In this document: positions 1 to 11,842 of the stretch, piece by piece
How positions within the stretch are numbered: position 1 is the stretch's first letter
Layout: every line of letters starts with the position of its first letter
NCBI GenBank assembly: GCA_021014325.1
Contig: CM037463.1
Span: 2,661,001 to 2,725,000 of the forward strand
Reading direction: 5' to 3'
Origin: Plazaster borealis
Taxonomy: Eukaryota > Echinodermata > Asteroidea > Forcipulatida > Labidiasteridae
DNA length: 64,000 nucleotides
Translations under genes and position numbers: made by a program
The notes under the pieces: generated by a model
Databases searched by the model: none
Told to the model about the DNA's origin: nothing
What the model saw: the letters and a program-made list of their open reading frames with translations, nothing else

Positions 1-140
1 TGGTGTTATTTCTCAAAATGTAATTTACTTTCTATATTCTTTGCATGTTCATATGGTGGGGATAGCTCATACGTTTAATGTATAACTTCAATTTCTCGAA
101 TCAGATGTTTTGTTTTCATATACGATCCAAAACAATCCAT

Positions 141-180
141 CACACTGTAACGGAGACACCGGTGTCCCAGTTACAGTGTG
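141..180. repeat. 40 bp near-perfect palindrome
   Basis: CACACTGTAAC at 141-151 is complementary to GTTACAGTGTG at 170-180, and the inside GACACCGGTGTC is itself a perfect 12 bp palindrome. A degenerate version occurs at 345-376 (GTAACCGTGACACTGGTGTC). Confidence 0.9.
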
Positions 181-218
181 AAGTGTGAAACTTGTGACTT
201 GTTTTGCCATAAATTAGT

Positions 219-304
219 AGGTTTTCATTGAAAATTTAAATTTCAAAGGGTAATATGTAAACATCATTGGTATACTGTAATTCAGCTATTTTCAATGAAA
301 ACCT
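219..304. repeat. Short inverted repeat, 16 bp arms
   Basis: AGGTTTTCATTGAAAA at 219-234 is complementary to TTTTCAATGAAAACCT at 289-304. It lies between the palindrome at 141 and its degenerate copy at 345, so all three may belong to one old element. Confidence 0.8.
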
Positions 305-1083
305 TCAAACATTGGCCAAGCAGTAAAGCCCGACAGTTTTACGCGTAACCGTGACACTGGTGTCCTTGTTACACCGTGACTCAAAAAGTTCTCTCTCCCT
401 CATTATGCATCATAAATGTCTGAATCAAGCAAAATGCATATGTAATACCTGCTACATGTACATGAGATATAACACCATGTCACGCTTTGGCCCCCTTATT
501 TATGGAAAGACCCATTTGACGATCACAAATCCTTCTTCTGATAGCTGCTATCAAACAAAGCATGCACATATTATATAGTTATACACAAAATGACAAACAA
601 AACCTACACTATTTTGCATTGTTTGCATTATAACAAGTCCACCTAGTTTGAAAGGTTGGTTGTATTAGTTGTGTTTATTGAAAGCTAGAGGGTTGAAATT
701 AATTTATTCTTACGAAAACCAATTGATTTAAAATACCTTTGAATGACTAAAAAACAAAATAAAAAGATTTCTTTTTACATCAGGAACACATACAGCCTGT
801 ACTTCAAATTTACAGTTATCTAAATAAAATTGCTGCTGTCAGTGGTGTCACTGGTGTGATTGTAAAAAAATAATTTAAACCTTGAAAAAAGGGTGGAGGT
901 TACCCCTTGTTTGAGTGACAGCCCAGTACTTCCAGGCTACTCATAAATTTAGATCAAAAGGGTGTGTAAACCTCCAGTGAAATGTCAGAGGCTCTGTCCA
1001 AAGTTTATCAGAAACTAAAATGCAAAGAAGCAATTACGCAGTGAAAGCTAAAATTGATCAGGACACTGGTCGAAACGTTGAGG

Positions 1084-1457
1084 TTAAAGGCACTGTACAC
1101 GTTTGGTAATTACTCAAAATATATATTAGCATAAAAACTTACTTGGTAACAAGCAACGGAGAGCTGTTGATGGTATAAAATATTGCAGGAACCGACTCCC
1201 TCTGAAGTAACGTAGTTTTTGAGAAAGAGGTAATTTCTCACTAAAATAATAAAAACTTCTTGCAAGAAGTTTTTATTCTTATCTGAAAGCACACAAATTT
1301 GTACAACAAGGGTGTTTTTTCTTTCATCATTTTCGTGCAACCTCGATGACCAATTGAGCCCAAATTTTCACAGGCTTGTTATTTGATGCATATGTTGGGA
1401 TACACCAAGTGAGAACACTGGTCTTTGACAATTTCCAAACGTGTTCAGTGCCTTTAA
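1084..1457. mobile_element. Family A TTAA MITE, full length, copy 1
   Basis: 374 bp bounded by TTAA on both sides, with inverted ends AGGCACTG-ACACGTTTGG. It carries a perfect 30 bp palindrome at its middle (1248-1277). It has no coding capacity; the open frame seen in it recurs in other copies only because the DNA is repeated. Other copies are at 5850, 12912, 20252, 23056, 28176, 35273, 39078 and 47410. Confidence 0.85.
1248..1277. repeat. Perfect 30 bp palindrome at centre of family A MITE
   Basis: The two 15 bp halves (AATAAAAACTTCTTG and its complement) are perfect, with no loop. The same hairpin recurs in the copies at 35273 and 39078 and, with one change, at 47410; the copy at 28176 has a broken version. 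Confidence 0.9.
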
Positions 1458-2150
1458 ATCTTAGAGGATTTACAGGCTTGCTACATCACCACCAAAAGAA
1501 CTCTGCAACTAGAGGTTCGGACATAATAAGGGCCGTCTTTTTTCCCTTGATGGTCAGTTCAAGATTTTTATTTTTTATTTTAAACCAAACAAAACTCCAT
1601 GAACAAAATGATGAAATCTGGGAAAATTCTGACAAATCACAAGCCCGAAATCGGGCCGATATGCAAAACGAAAATAATAATAATTTTATAATTTCACAAA
1701 AAACATCAAAAGAAAACCATATAGAATGCTCCAGGTTGCACAGTAGGGCTTTTAAAACCAAGATAAACACCAAGTAGAAAACATTCCGAGGACCTTGTTT
1801 CAATTCAGCGTGCTTCGGCCAAACTTCCAAAATTTGGTTCCAGAATGCCCCACAGTTTTGAAAAAAACCTGGGGAGAACCCTGCAAAGGCCAATAAAAAT
1901 GTCCCACTTTGAAATATAGCACACACAAACTTATGTCTGATGAATTACTTTAAAATTATATTTCATTTGCAATATATCACCTTCTAGAAGTTTAGAGTAT
2001 GGAATCAAATTGATATATCTGAGATGTCCAGATGTTCCCATTAAGATGACGACTAGCGATATCAATCTTCCTTAAGTTTAATAATGGAAGGAGCTGTCAC
2101 AAACAGAAGCTTAATTATCTCCCTCACAACTGATCAGATTGAATTTTGAG

Positions 2151-2192
2151 AAATGTGTGAGTTACTACTTGAAATGTGTGAGTTACTACTTG
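2151..2192 (+). repeat. 21 bp tandem duplication
   Basis: AAATGTGTGAGTTACTACTT-G occurs twice in a row without change. Confidence 0.95.
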
Positions 2193-2317
2193 AGTCTGTT
2201 GGTTATTGCTCAATATCTGTATTGAGTAAATGTAACTTAACACTTACAAATAAAGCTTCAAAACTTGTTATTTGTTTTGTTATTTATTACACATTCACCA
2301 GCACAATTAGTGCTATA

Positions 2318-2522
2318 ATAGGATGAATAGGAAATGAGAAAAAATGCTCAGTTTTCCCCAATAGGGGAAAACCCACGCAATCTGGTAGGGACTGAAAACT
2401 TAATCCACATGCCAATCCACATGGCTCCCGGTCCGAGGTGAGATTCGAACCGGGTCCACCGAGGTAAAAGGCTGGGAAAGAAACCACTGAGCCAACCTTA
2501 AACCACTGAGCCAACCTGATTG
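2318..2522 (-). mobile_element. Third SINE family, copy 1
   Basis: On the minus strand, A-box-like TTGGCTCAGTGGTTTCTTTC is followed by B-box GGTTCGAATCTC and the body TTTTCAGTCCCTACCAGATT-GCGTGGGTTTTCCCC. The head is partly duplicated (19 bp GGTTGGCTCAGTGGTTTAA-type repeat). A shorter relative is at 7872-7985. Confidence 0.65.
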
Positions 2523-2525
2523 TAG

Positions 2526-4109
2526 GCAATCACCACTTCTTATGTTTTGACCCCAGCTAGGGTTGACATGAGGTCTTGTATAAATGCCACCGTTCGTTTT
2601 GGTTGGTAGGCTAACCAGTTTGCACTAATTAATTTAAAGATATGAAATTGCCACGATTATGTTTATGCAGTAGGCCTACCCTGCCTACAATATAACAACA
2701 CATTTTAAATAATACAAACTTGTCTTAAAAGACTATTTGATGGATAATTCTATCCACAACATTGTCATGATGTAAATTCTGATTTGATGTACTTGGTGAT
2801 AACCTTGTTTCCCAACCTCACTGAAAGCGCCATATACCAGCCATGGCAATGGCAATGGATAATTGCATCACATTGTTTTATTTTTTGCACCTCCAATGTC
2901 AGACAAGAGAGACACTGGATGTCCCAGAAATTAAGTCAGTGATAAATGGGCGTCATGATCACTTATGACAACTAGACCCACAGGAGCCAGTCCTAGGCTT
3001 TATTTGACTCCTCTGCAGACAAGGTTGTTGGTCCCTCGGCTTGGTCGACATCCGCATCCGGATGCGATCAGGAGCCTCCTCTCTCTCATTGTGCTTCCCC
3101 CCCCCTCTGGTTTCTTACCAATTCCTCTAGTGCTAACCATCCTGCCTAATTATAAAAGCAAGGAGCTATACCCCAGTCTCGCTGTAATGCAATTACCTGG
3201 TAACAGCTCCTTAGATGCAGTAGGCGGGCACACCAGACAACTGCAAAATCAATTTCCTTATTTTTGACGGTCATCTTATATACCGAGATGGTTCATTGTC
3301 ATCTGAGCAAGCTCCAGCCTCTCAGAACAAAGGGGGGAAACCCATCCGAGTCTGTTATGTGACTGGACGATTTCTTTCCACTTGAGATGACGGCACGGAT
3401 AAGAGACGGCTTTCCAGGCGTCCTAGGGGGGTCTCCTTATTCATATTGTATTTGCTTTGGCTGTTTTTATTGGGCGGGCTTCGCGTCGCCTGCAGAGGTG
3501 TACAGCTGGTCCTTGGTGGCAACAGGGGAATTGTACTTGGCAACATTAATATAGAAACGGGTGTGAGCGGTATAGATAGAGAGGGCGAGGGGTAGATCGG
3601 GGGAGAAGATTGTAATCACGGGGGAAAGGAAGAGAATTTACTGGCTCGGAAAATAATAGGTTGCCTGGCTATTATTTCAACTTGATAGTTGGCTAATATT
3701 TTGGAACAAATAATAATAAAGGTTGTGCCAATCAAGGGTTGAAATTTTAGTTGGAAATGTGTGACAGGGGATCACACGTACAATACTTTCAGTTGTAACC
3801 TTGTCACGTTCCATGCTAATAGGGCCAGCAGGTATGATTTCAAATCTAATCATAGACCAAGTGTTACCAACTTGCATTGCACCATATTTTTTTAAGATTT
3901 AAAAAAAAATTTTTTTTAGTCTCATTCTAACAATAATGTGAAAAATATGTGACCTTAGAAAGAAGTTTCTAAGATTGCTACCTAAGAGAGTGATTAGGTT
4001 AGCTTTTTGGGCAGTTCCCAACCTACAGACCATGTCACCTTGTGTATAGAAAGACCTTGTACATTCCAGGGTATTACACTTTGTTCCATAATTAAGCCCC
4101 CAATAAACA
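2526..4109. other. No recognised gene
   Basis: Includes a somewhat GC-richer stretch (2960-3560) with open frames on both strands (100 codons plus, 63 codons minus) that I do not recognise and a purine-rich patch at 3560-3640. No repeat with a second copy in the window was found. Confidence 0.5.
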
Positions 4110-4262
4110 AGAATTGTAAGAAAAAAAAAGCAAATGGGATTTGTGATATGCCCACTTTCTTTATTTCAGAAGTAGATACAAATCGTACGGTGCAATCTTC
4201 ATAAAAACATATTTTATGTTTTCTTCTATTATTCAGTCTAAGCCTGCAGGAAGTCCAGGCTC
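4110..4262 (+). repeat. Dispersed repeat L, partial copy
   Basis: GGTGCAATCTTCATAAAAAC, GTTTTCTTCTATT, GCCTGCAGGAAGTCCAGGCT, TCTTTTGTAAACAT. Matches the right half of the 34520 unit and its flank. Confidence 0.75.
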
Positions 4263-4853
4263 TCTTTTGTAAACATTACCCGATGTCACAGAATATATGG
4301 TGATTGTTTTGTTTGTTGTAGACCTATTACATTTTATTTGCCTGAATTATTAAATCAATAAATAAATCAATAAAACCGAGGGTGGATTTAGGTTTGAGCA
4401 ATTACTGTAAAAAAAAAAAAATCTTTTGATTAATCTTTTTACAAGAAAATGACACAAAGTCCGTCCTTTACAGTCCTTGAGCTTTGTCTCCCTGGAGAAG
4501 AAAAAAAGAATGATAAATCTGTGTATCGCGTGTACTTTCCAAATGTCCACATTAAATGATGTATTTTTAATAATTTGATTAATGACCCTTCCAAGTTATG
4601 CAGGAAGTACTCATTTTTATCAACCCTAACAACATGAGTCATGAAAAGCTGTCACTGTTCAAACAAAAGAGCATCGGTTAATATTGTTTGCTGGTTAACA
4701 TTTGTAGTTGCCACCTTGTATTGTCTGATGATGTATTAAGGAAACTTCCAAACAACTACCGGTACATTTTATTATGCACCATAGTGCAGGGCTTGAATTC
4801 GGTGGGTGGTGTAGACTTGTGGACAAGTCGTTAAATGTTTGTCACGATGATAG

Positions 4854-5036
4854 CGTTCCGGCTCTCTCTGCGATTCTCGCGACACGGGCGATGTTCTCGC
4901 GAGACTGCTGGCCCAGTGAGACTACTGCTCTCCTGACTTCGGTCTCATTAATGAGGAGTAGTCGGGAGCCAGCAGCCTCGCGAGTGAGCAGTGATCTTGC
5001 GAGAGCAGTCTTCGATCGCGGAGAGCCGAGTGTATA
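4854..5036. repeat. CpG-rich imperfect hairpin with CTCGCGAG motifs
   Basis: About 180 bp that is much richer in CG than its surroundings. CGGCTCTC, CTCGCGAG-ACTGCTGGC and ACTACTGCTCTCC at the left pair with inverted counterparts at the right (GGAGTAGTC, GCCAGCAGCCTCGCGAG, GGAGAGCCG). The loop lies near CTTCGGTCTCATTAATGAG. Confidence 0.6.
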
Positions 5037-5041
5037 TAGCG

Positions 5042-5083
5042 TATCACCGTGACTCGACTATCACCGTGACTCGACTATCACCG
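5042..5083 (+). repeat. 17 bp tandem repeat, 2.5 units
   Basis: TATCACCGTGACTCGAC occurs twice exactly, followed by TATCACCG. It borders the CpG-rich hairpin. Confidence 0.9.
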
Positions 5084-5849
5084 GCCGCAACAAACATTAA
5101 CGACTTGTACACAAGTCTATGGGTGGGGGGAGGGGGGAATCCACAAGACCGCAGAGCTTGTAGCTCAAAATATTTACGAGACCAAATTGTTTTTTGACAA
5201 GACCAGAATCACATTGAGAACAGTTTCTGCATCTAGTTAAAAACTGTTTTGATATGAATGAGCACTAAGAGAAGATTTATCTCACTTGTCGTAATGGGTA
5301 AATTATCATATGAGTTTCACTGCACATGACATCAATTTCAAATAATAAAAGGATGCATCTCTTTAAATGTAATATTCAATTGGAAAAAAACACAAGACAA
5401 CTGGACTTGTTTGGCCATGAGTTAACTAGCCTAACTGTAAAATCACTGGCCTTAGGCCTGTGGTCCATGAGTGTAAATTTCGAGCCCTATAATTTAAAGG
5501 CCTTTAAAGGAAAACACACACGCTTTCATTGGGGGAAAGTTATGAATTTCCATTCTCTGGGTTTCAATACATTCTGTTTATTTATTTTATTTTATTTTAA
5601 TTTTATTTGGTGTTCAATTTTTTTCATGAAAACAAATCAAAAACAGGTTGTTGTTTTTCGTGAGGGATTTTGGGCACATTCAAAATTGAAATAAGCAATT
5701 GACGCCTGACAGGATTTTCAAATTGTCTTCAAGTTGATTTTTATCACAAAAGAGGGCCCAATTTCATGGCCTGCTTACCTAGGAATTGGGAACTTTTTGT
5801 CACTTTCTTGCACCAAATTTCTGAACTAGCAATGAATGCTTGGTACTTC

Positions 5850-6182
5850 AGGGCAGGGATCTTTGGTAATATTAATGACCATTAAAACTTAATTGGTGAT
5901 AAGCACTTGAGAGCTGTTGATATTATAAAACATTGTTAGAAGTAATGTAGTTTCAGAGAAAGAGGAAATTTTTCAAAAAAAAATTGAATCCGAGCATCTG
6001 AAAGCACACAATTCTGTGCAAAAAGGGTGGTTTTTCTTTTCTTGCATTATTTTCTTGCAACTTAAATGAAATATTGAGGCCAAATTTTCACAGGTTTGTT
6101 ATTTTTATGCAAATGTTTGGGATACACCAAGTGAGGATGCTAGTCTTTGAAAATTACAAAAAAAAAATACCCTGCCTTTAAT
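5850..6182. mobile_element. Family A MITE, diverged and internally shortened copy
   Basis: It keeps the TGTTGATATTATAAAACATTG, AAGCACACAATT, GATACACCAAGTGAG and terminal CCTGCCTTTAA blocks of family A in the same order. The central palindrome is missing and A-rich tracts replace part of it, so this is an older copy. Confidence 0.7.
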
Positions 6183-7140
6183 AGTACAGAGAAGTAAGGC
6201 AAAACTCCCTTCATGCTAGCTGGTGAAATCTTGGCTTTTTCTGCTACCGTGGGCAATACTTTTTCTCTTATGGTATGCACACCCATGAAATTGGACCCCA
6301 TATGTTTGTAGTTGAATGTTATATTGATTCATTTAGGTTTACAAGTAGAGATTTTGAAAGCAACACTTGCTTAGGGAAAGAAGAAAACACTTGCTAGAAA
6401 GAACACTAAAAAAAGACTGTTATTTAACGTTTACAAATGCACACGTCCTATCTTTACCCTGCAATACCTCCGGAAAAAATAACAAACATCCAGACGAGAA
6501 TTTTCCATATGTGCATGGAATTCAAAAGTGCATTTTCAATGAAAAGAGTTCACTGCAGCAGCAATCGTTGCCAGGCAACCACGCTCGGCAAATAAGCCTT
6601 CTTTGTTGACGCTAACCATTCCGAACGAGAAAAACACAATTTAGTGCACACAACTAGTGCTTCAGGTACTTCATTAACTAAAGTTTCAAAGATTTTTTCT
6701 TAGCCCCGGTCTATCCTACAATGTCCAGCCGAAAGTACAGGGCACACTGGAAAAACAAATCTGACACGCTACTCGTGTGTATACTAGCGCTGTCTCATAT
6801 TAACAATTACACATATAATCCAATACCTACATGTACGTCTTGCAGATGCTTCGGAAAATGGTTGATGCATTCAACACGTGAAACAGAGAAGAGCAATGGG
6901 AAATTATTGAATAATTGAACGGTATCCTAGGGGGGCAGGGGGCAACCCGATGCCATCAAAAATCAGTTGGGATTGAGAGTGACCCAGATTGGATGAAGAT
7001 TGTCCAATCTTTTTACTGAAGGCTGGAAGGCTGGTTCAGAGCAACTTCATGTGAAAAGGCTGTTAATTGAGTTCTTATTTCACTTAGCGGGATTGAAAGC
7101 TCTTTAAGACGGAATGACTCTTCTTTTTATGCCCAAAGAC
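6183..7140. other. No recognised gene
   Basis: AT-rich, with short unrelated frames only. No dispersed repeat noticed. Confidence 0.5.
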
Positions 7141-7149
7141 TGTCAAATA

Positions 7150-7285
7150 ATACATTGCAAATCTTACCCAATCTTTATTAAGTGTATTTTGGGCAACAAT
7201 CAATTTTTAAACTAACTTTTCAAATCTTACCCAATTTTTTCTTTGATGTATTGTATTTTGGGCAACAATCAATTCTAAGTTTGCA
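7150..7285 (+). repeat. Imperfect ~60 bp tandem duplication
   Basis: CAAATCTTACCCAAT ... GTATTTTGGGCAACAATCAA occurs at about 7158-7213 and 7219-7280, differing in the middle (TTTATTAAGT versus TTTTCTTTGATGTATT). Confidence 0.85.
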
Positions 7286-7638
7286 CATAATTAAGTCTTC
7301 CAGTTAAAAAACTCTTCACAAAATATATGTTCCAATTACAAAAAGCACTCATCACTCGTATAATTAATGCTTTTGTCATTGACAACATAAACATTTACAA
7401 ATTAGCATTTCCAATGGATGTGATAAATATTCCCACCCCTTCCTCTACAAATATACCAAAATACACTTCTACATTTGTTACTATAAAACCTTCACCTTTG
7501 TCAATCCTGCCCTTCTCTTACAGGTAGGGTCATAGATTGGTAACTACTCCAAAAATTAAATTAAGCTGTTTAGAAGTATGAAGTATTTTGAGGATTCCCT
7601 ACGAAGCAATATGGTTTGGATAATTTTTCACCCAAAAA

Positions 7639-7776
7639 CATTTGAATCTGAGAAAATCATGCATTTTTATTTCATTTCATTTCATTTATTAATTCTGGTT
7701 GTGAAGCCATTTGAATCTGAGAAAATCATGCATTTTTATTTCATTTCATTTCGTTTATTAATTCTGGTTGTGAAGC
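7639..7776 (+). repeat. 69 bp tandem duplication
   Basis: CATTTGAATCTGAGAAAATC ... GGTTGTGAAGC occurs twice, 7639-7707 and 7708-7776, with one mismatch (CATTT/CGTTT). Confidence 0.95.
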
Positions 7777-7871
7777 CAAGGACTCTCAGAAAAGCAAACT
7801 TAATCACTATACTAGCCAAGAACCCCATCATGGAGAGAAGACAAAGAAGAAAGTTTCAGTTTTAGATGTGG

Positions 7872-7985
7872 GAGGAAAACCCCAGAGAATTATTCCAGGG
7901 AAAACCTATGCAGTCAGGTAGGGACTGAAAACCCAATCCACGTAGTTCCCCCGGTGGGATTTGAACCAGGGTCCCATGAATTGTT
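7872..7985 (-). mobile_element. Third SINE family, copy 2 (partial)
   Basis: GGTTCAAATCCCACC, then ACGTGGATTGGGTTTTCAGT and CCCTACCTGACTGC, then GGTTTTCCCTGG. The body block is shared with 2318-2522; the A-box part of the head is absent. Confidence 0.65.
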
Positions 7986-7999
7986 TCTCGGATTTCTGA

Positions 8000-8240
8000 G
8001 GGTTGGTGTCCGATTGCAAATGATGCGGCCAGAGATGTGGTTGGTACCTGCTGTCACCTCATTAAAATGTGGAAAGATCCGACGTTCTTGTGAAAATACC
8101 ATGACATTTTTTTGCTGTTTTCTCAGCAAGTAGAGACTGTATTCAGCTGAAACTTTCACATGAGACTTTATTGTATCTTTCTTTATAATTTTGCCTACAA
8201 ATCAGCATTATGTTGACAAAAACCAATCTATGACACTACC
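8000..8240 (+). repeat. Dispersed repeat J, copy 1
   Basis: ACATTTTTTTGCTGTTTTCT, AACTTTCACATGAGACTT, ACAAATCAGCATTATGTTGA and CCAATCTATGA. The same blocks recur at 29800-30012 and inverted at 20797-21012. Type unknown. Confidence 0.75.
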
Positions 8241-8690
8241 TATAACTCCAGGAAGGTTTCAGATGTGCATAATTATGCTACTAGGGGTAATTCCACCAGT
8301 TTGACTGTTCCAGGAATAAAACGGCAAGAGTGCAATACATTTTGTTATACCGGAATTCATGAATGGAATCTACTTCCTAATACCATCAAATGTTCAAATA
8401 ATCATTCAAGGACAATGAAACAACATCTCATTTCTCAATCTATTTTTCACAAGTTTTTTATTATTTTAATTTTTCACCATTCTCCGCTATTTCCCGTTTA
8501 CTTTTTTCCTCGTTCTGTATTTTATTTGTTTGTCTTTGTTTGTCAGGACCCTGATGGAAACAAGCCATGTTTAAACAGCTTTTTGGGCTATTCTTGGCTT
8601 TGAAATCAGTTTACCTTTTATGTCTTACTCTGTATTTTTCATTGTATTGCCAAAATAAAATAATAAATAACAATAATTACTACCAAACCC
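8240..8690 (+). pseudogene. LINE 3' end with RT C-terminal remnant, second type
   Basis: HNYATRGNSTSLTVPGIKR, CNTFCYTGIHEWNLLPNTIK and MKQHLIS are laid out like the C-terminus of a LINE polymerase (H-Y-TR...L-VP...F-Y-G---WN-LP--IK). A T-rich 3' UTR and CCAAAATAAAATAATAAAT end follow. It is truncated at the 5' side. Confidence 0.65.
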
Positions 8691-8776
8691 TTTTCTTACA
8701 AAATTCATTCATTCATTCATTATTGGGGTTTTTTTCCCCAAAAAACATCACATGACAGCTATAAGGGTTGAATTGC

Positions 8777-9195
8777 GTGTCGTGGCCGAGCGGATAAGAG
8801 CACTAGACTCGAGCTCTGGTGTTTCTGTTCAGCAGAGTGTGGGTTCGAGTCCCTGTCGTGACACTTAGTCTGTTGTGACACTTGTGTCCTTAAGCAAGAC
8901 ACTTAACCATTATTGCTGCATCCTTCGGATGGGACGTAAAGCCGTTGGTCCCGTGTGTTGTGTAACACAGTGCACTTATCAAAAAGAGAATGAGTTCGCC
9001 CCGGTGTTCCTGATTTGATTGGCTGCATATTGCGCCACAGCACCTTGTAAACCATTACATGGTGCTATGCAAAAGAATTGGTCTCATACTTCAAAAACGT
9101 AGCTCCACAATAACTTGCAGGAAAAATACTCAATGTTGAAGCGCCTTGAGCGTCACTCAGTGGCGGATATGAGTGCTATAAGAAGCCACTATTAT
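8777..9195 (+). mobile_element. tRNA-Leu-derived SINE, copy 1
   Basis: The head folds like a long-variable-arm tRNA: a GTGTCGT acceptor stem closing with ACGACAC-like bases, A box TGGCCGAGCGG, B box GGTTCGAGTCCC. The body CCTTCGGATGGGACGTAAAG and CCGTTGGTCCCGTGT follows, and the 3' end reads AGCGCCTTGAGCG...ATAAGAAGCCACTATTAT. The loop reads CTCGAGC, altered from a Leu anticodon, and the body marks it as a SINE, not a tRNA gene. Confidence 0.85.
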
Positions 9196-9859
9196 ATACA
9201 TCAAGTCCTGTACCTAAATCTTTCAATCTATGTTTAATAAAGCACTGGGCTACATCTGAGCAATTGTACGATGCACGTACATGTATAAAAACCTCTTCCA
9301 TGTAAAGAAGCACTTTGTACAACTTCAGACCATAACATGAATACCGAACACTGATAAGTCTTACGTGTCCAGACTGTAAACAATGAGCGAAAACTGAAGA
9401 GAGTAGTGGATTTAATATAAAGTTTCAACCGTTAACTGATAAACTGTCTTGCAGTGTCCCACACAGTATACAATGCATTTTTCATTCCGGTTACTGATGC
9501 AATACGTGTTCAACAGAGTGAGCTCTTGGTTAAGGCTGCATCGGATATTGGAATATATAAAAAACATAGTGGGGTGACTGTACGAGCGAGTAATACTGTT
9601 TGTGAGAAAAGATTATAAGATCTTTTGCTGGAAATCACTTCCTTTTATAGATTTGAATCATGTGATTTTTTTTTTTGTTCTTTTTTTTTTTAAGTGGCTG
9701 AGCAGTCTAGTGCGCATAGTGTACTGTGCACTTACGGTTTTATTGTTTGGTTGGTTCACATGTCAGCTAGGGCAGTCCTTTTACTCGTGCCCTTCAGCAT
9801 TGTACACTTAACTTGAGTATACCATGGCTTATATGAAGGTTCTGTGTACAACAGTTAAT

Positions 9860-10278
9860 AATAATAATACTGGGTTCTTAAATAGTGCTTTATCACACCC
9901 TTAGGGGCGTATCAAGTAGCTCATTATTTGTTTTTCAACAGGATAAGCAGAGCTATGTTTTGAATTATGAGACCCATTTATGTAGCACCTTCTAATGGTT
10001 TACAAGGTGCTGCGGCGCATTCAGCAGCTACTGCCAGAAACAAGGGGGCAAACCACTTCTCTTAGCAATAAGTGTAACTGGGTTCTTTTTACGTGCATTA
10101 CACAACATACAGGCTCTATGGCTTTAAGTCCCAATCCAAAGGATCAAGACGAAGCAATAATGGTTGAGTGTCTTGCTTAAGGACACAAGTGTCAAGACCG
10201 GGACTCGAACCCACACTCTGCTGAACAGTTACACCAGAGACTGAGTCCAGTGCACTTGACCGCTCGGCCATGACACAC
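9860..10278 (-). mobile_element. tRNA-Leu-derived SINE, copy 2
   Basis: Minus-strand copy of the same family, starting GTGTGTCATGGCCGAGCGG with a CAG (Leu) anticodon position, B box GGGTTCGAGTCCC, and TTGTGTCCTTAAGCAAGACA in common with copy 1. The tail ends near ATAATAATAAT. It lies 665 bp from copy 1 in the opposite orientation. Confidence 0.8.
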
Positions 10279-10465
10279 CACAGTTTCAACATGACAGAGA
10301 AAATAAAAACACTTTGCTTGGGAAGTGAAATTTGAAGAAGACAATTCTAAGATCCTGGTAAATTAAAGAGCTGTTATAATTCAGACCAGTGCTTCACTTC
10401 CGTTAATCACAGAAGTATAAATATTACAGATTCATTTTGTTGTAATTTTGTATGCATACCTTGAC

Positions 10466-10660
10466 CTAGGCCCAATATCATAGAGCTGCTTCAAGCACAA
10501 AAAGTAGCTAAGCACAACAAAATTATGCTTACCAGACTAAGGATACCAGCCAAACTACCATGTCAAGTGTACAATGTGTGACTGGTATCCTGCTCATTTC
10601 TGCTAAGCAGAAAAATTGTAAGCAATATTTGCTGCTTGAGCAGCTCTATGAAATTTGTCT
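10466..10660. mobile_element. Family E foldback MITE, copy 1
   Basis: Begins GGCCCAATATCATAGAGCTG and ends with the inverted GCAGCTCTATGAAATTTG. The interior is rich in TGCTTA/TAAGCA words on both strands. Two more copies follow within 1.6 kb. Confidence 0.75.
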
Positions 10661-11465
10661 GAAAGTCTTAGGATGTTCCATTGTGTGAAGTGTACATCTA
10701 TGTGAGTCAAATTTCAAGGAAAGTTGAACACAAAGAAGCGCCCGACATCATTAGTTACTATGGGCTTCACATAGTCCATGTTGAAAGTTCTTTTTTTTAA
10801 TAAGTATGTAAATGTTCTCATTGAAATGCATACTACTTTGACGGGATTATAAACCCTGCTAGAGGGGGTAAACAATCACGCTGAGCCTGTTTGATTTAGA
10901 ACATGGATTAAGGCAATTAGCCTGGGTTAAGACTTCCAACGAACACACGCTCATCACAAAAAATGAGTCTATAAGCAGTCAACTCTTGGGGCTGATAGCT
11001 CATCTGCATAACAATTGCTTCCACGGCCACATACCGGGGCAATTTGCCCCGGTCGACCTCGCCTTCAATCTAAGTAATCCGAGGGGGAGAAGTCTTCGTA
11101 TCCGATGGGGCCAGGATTAGCACCACAGAATGGAATAATATTTGGGGATTGCGTGGCAATGGGGATGAAGTAGATGAGATGTCTTCAGGGCCTGTTATTG
11201 TATTCGGGATTGCTGACAATTCAGGGAATGAAACGAAAACATTTAACAAAGCTAAGTGGGTGACTCACCTGATGGGCTTTCCAGCCTGCTTTATTAATAA
11301 CACAATAAATTATGGTTAAAACTGAAATTAATCCACACAATGGGCTCCACCACTTAAAAGCCCACGTCTGTAAGGCATGCAAGATGCCTTTTAGCTCAGA
11401 GTTCAGGGAGGAAGGAAAACCCTCCATAGTCAGTGCTTCAAGACAAGTCCCATCTGTGGTTGGGC

Positions 11466-11753
11466 TGGGCCCAAAATCATAGAGCTGCTTAACGGCCAAT
11501 TTTATGCTTATTGTGCGAGTTTCTGTTTCATAGTGCTGCTAACCATAAGCACACGAAAACGCAAGTTAACCTTCCGGTGCTTACTATATGAAAATGAATG
11601 ACATAACAATGCAAATGCATGGTGAACGCGCAGGCTGGCTGCCTAATTTTCTTGCTAACCTGTGAAATACGCTTATGCTTAAGCAAATTTGTCTGCTAAA
11701 GTTAGCACAAAAATTTGCTTACCGTTAAGCAGCGCTATGAAATTGGCCCCTGG
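11466..11753. mobile_element. Family E foldback MITE, copy 2 (long form)
   Basis: GGGCCCAAAATCATAGAGCT at the left and AGCGCTATGAAATTGGCCCC at the right. It contains extra nested CATAGTGCTGCTAACCATAAGC-type arms, making it about 90 bp longer than copies 1 and 3. Confidence 0.75.
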
Positions 11754-11842
11754 TGGGGTAAAACTCTACTCTACCATAAAAAAGGCTGCTTTGGATCATA
11801 ACTTATCTTTTTTAGGCCTATTATTTGTCATGTGTTTTAATC

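Noticed and set aside
1376..1926. Overlapping 133- and 146-codon frames on both strands
   Set aside because: One begins inside a MITE, composition is not codon-like, and neither has a recognisable motif.
8777..8864. Functional tRNA-Leu gene
   Set aside because: The cloverleaf and A/B boxes are good, but the sequence continues into a repeated SINE body and the anticodon position reads CGA, so it is a SINE head.
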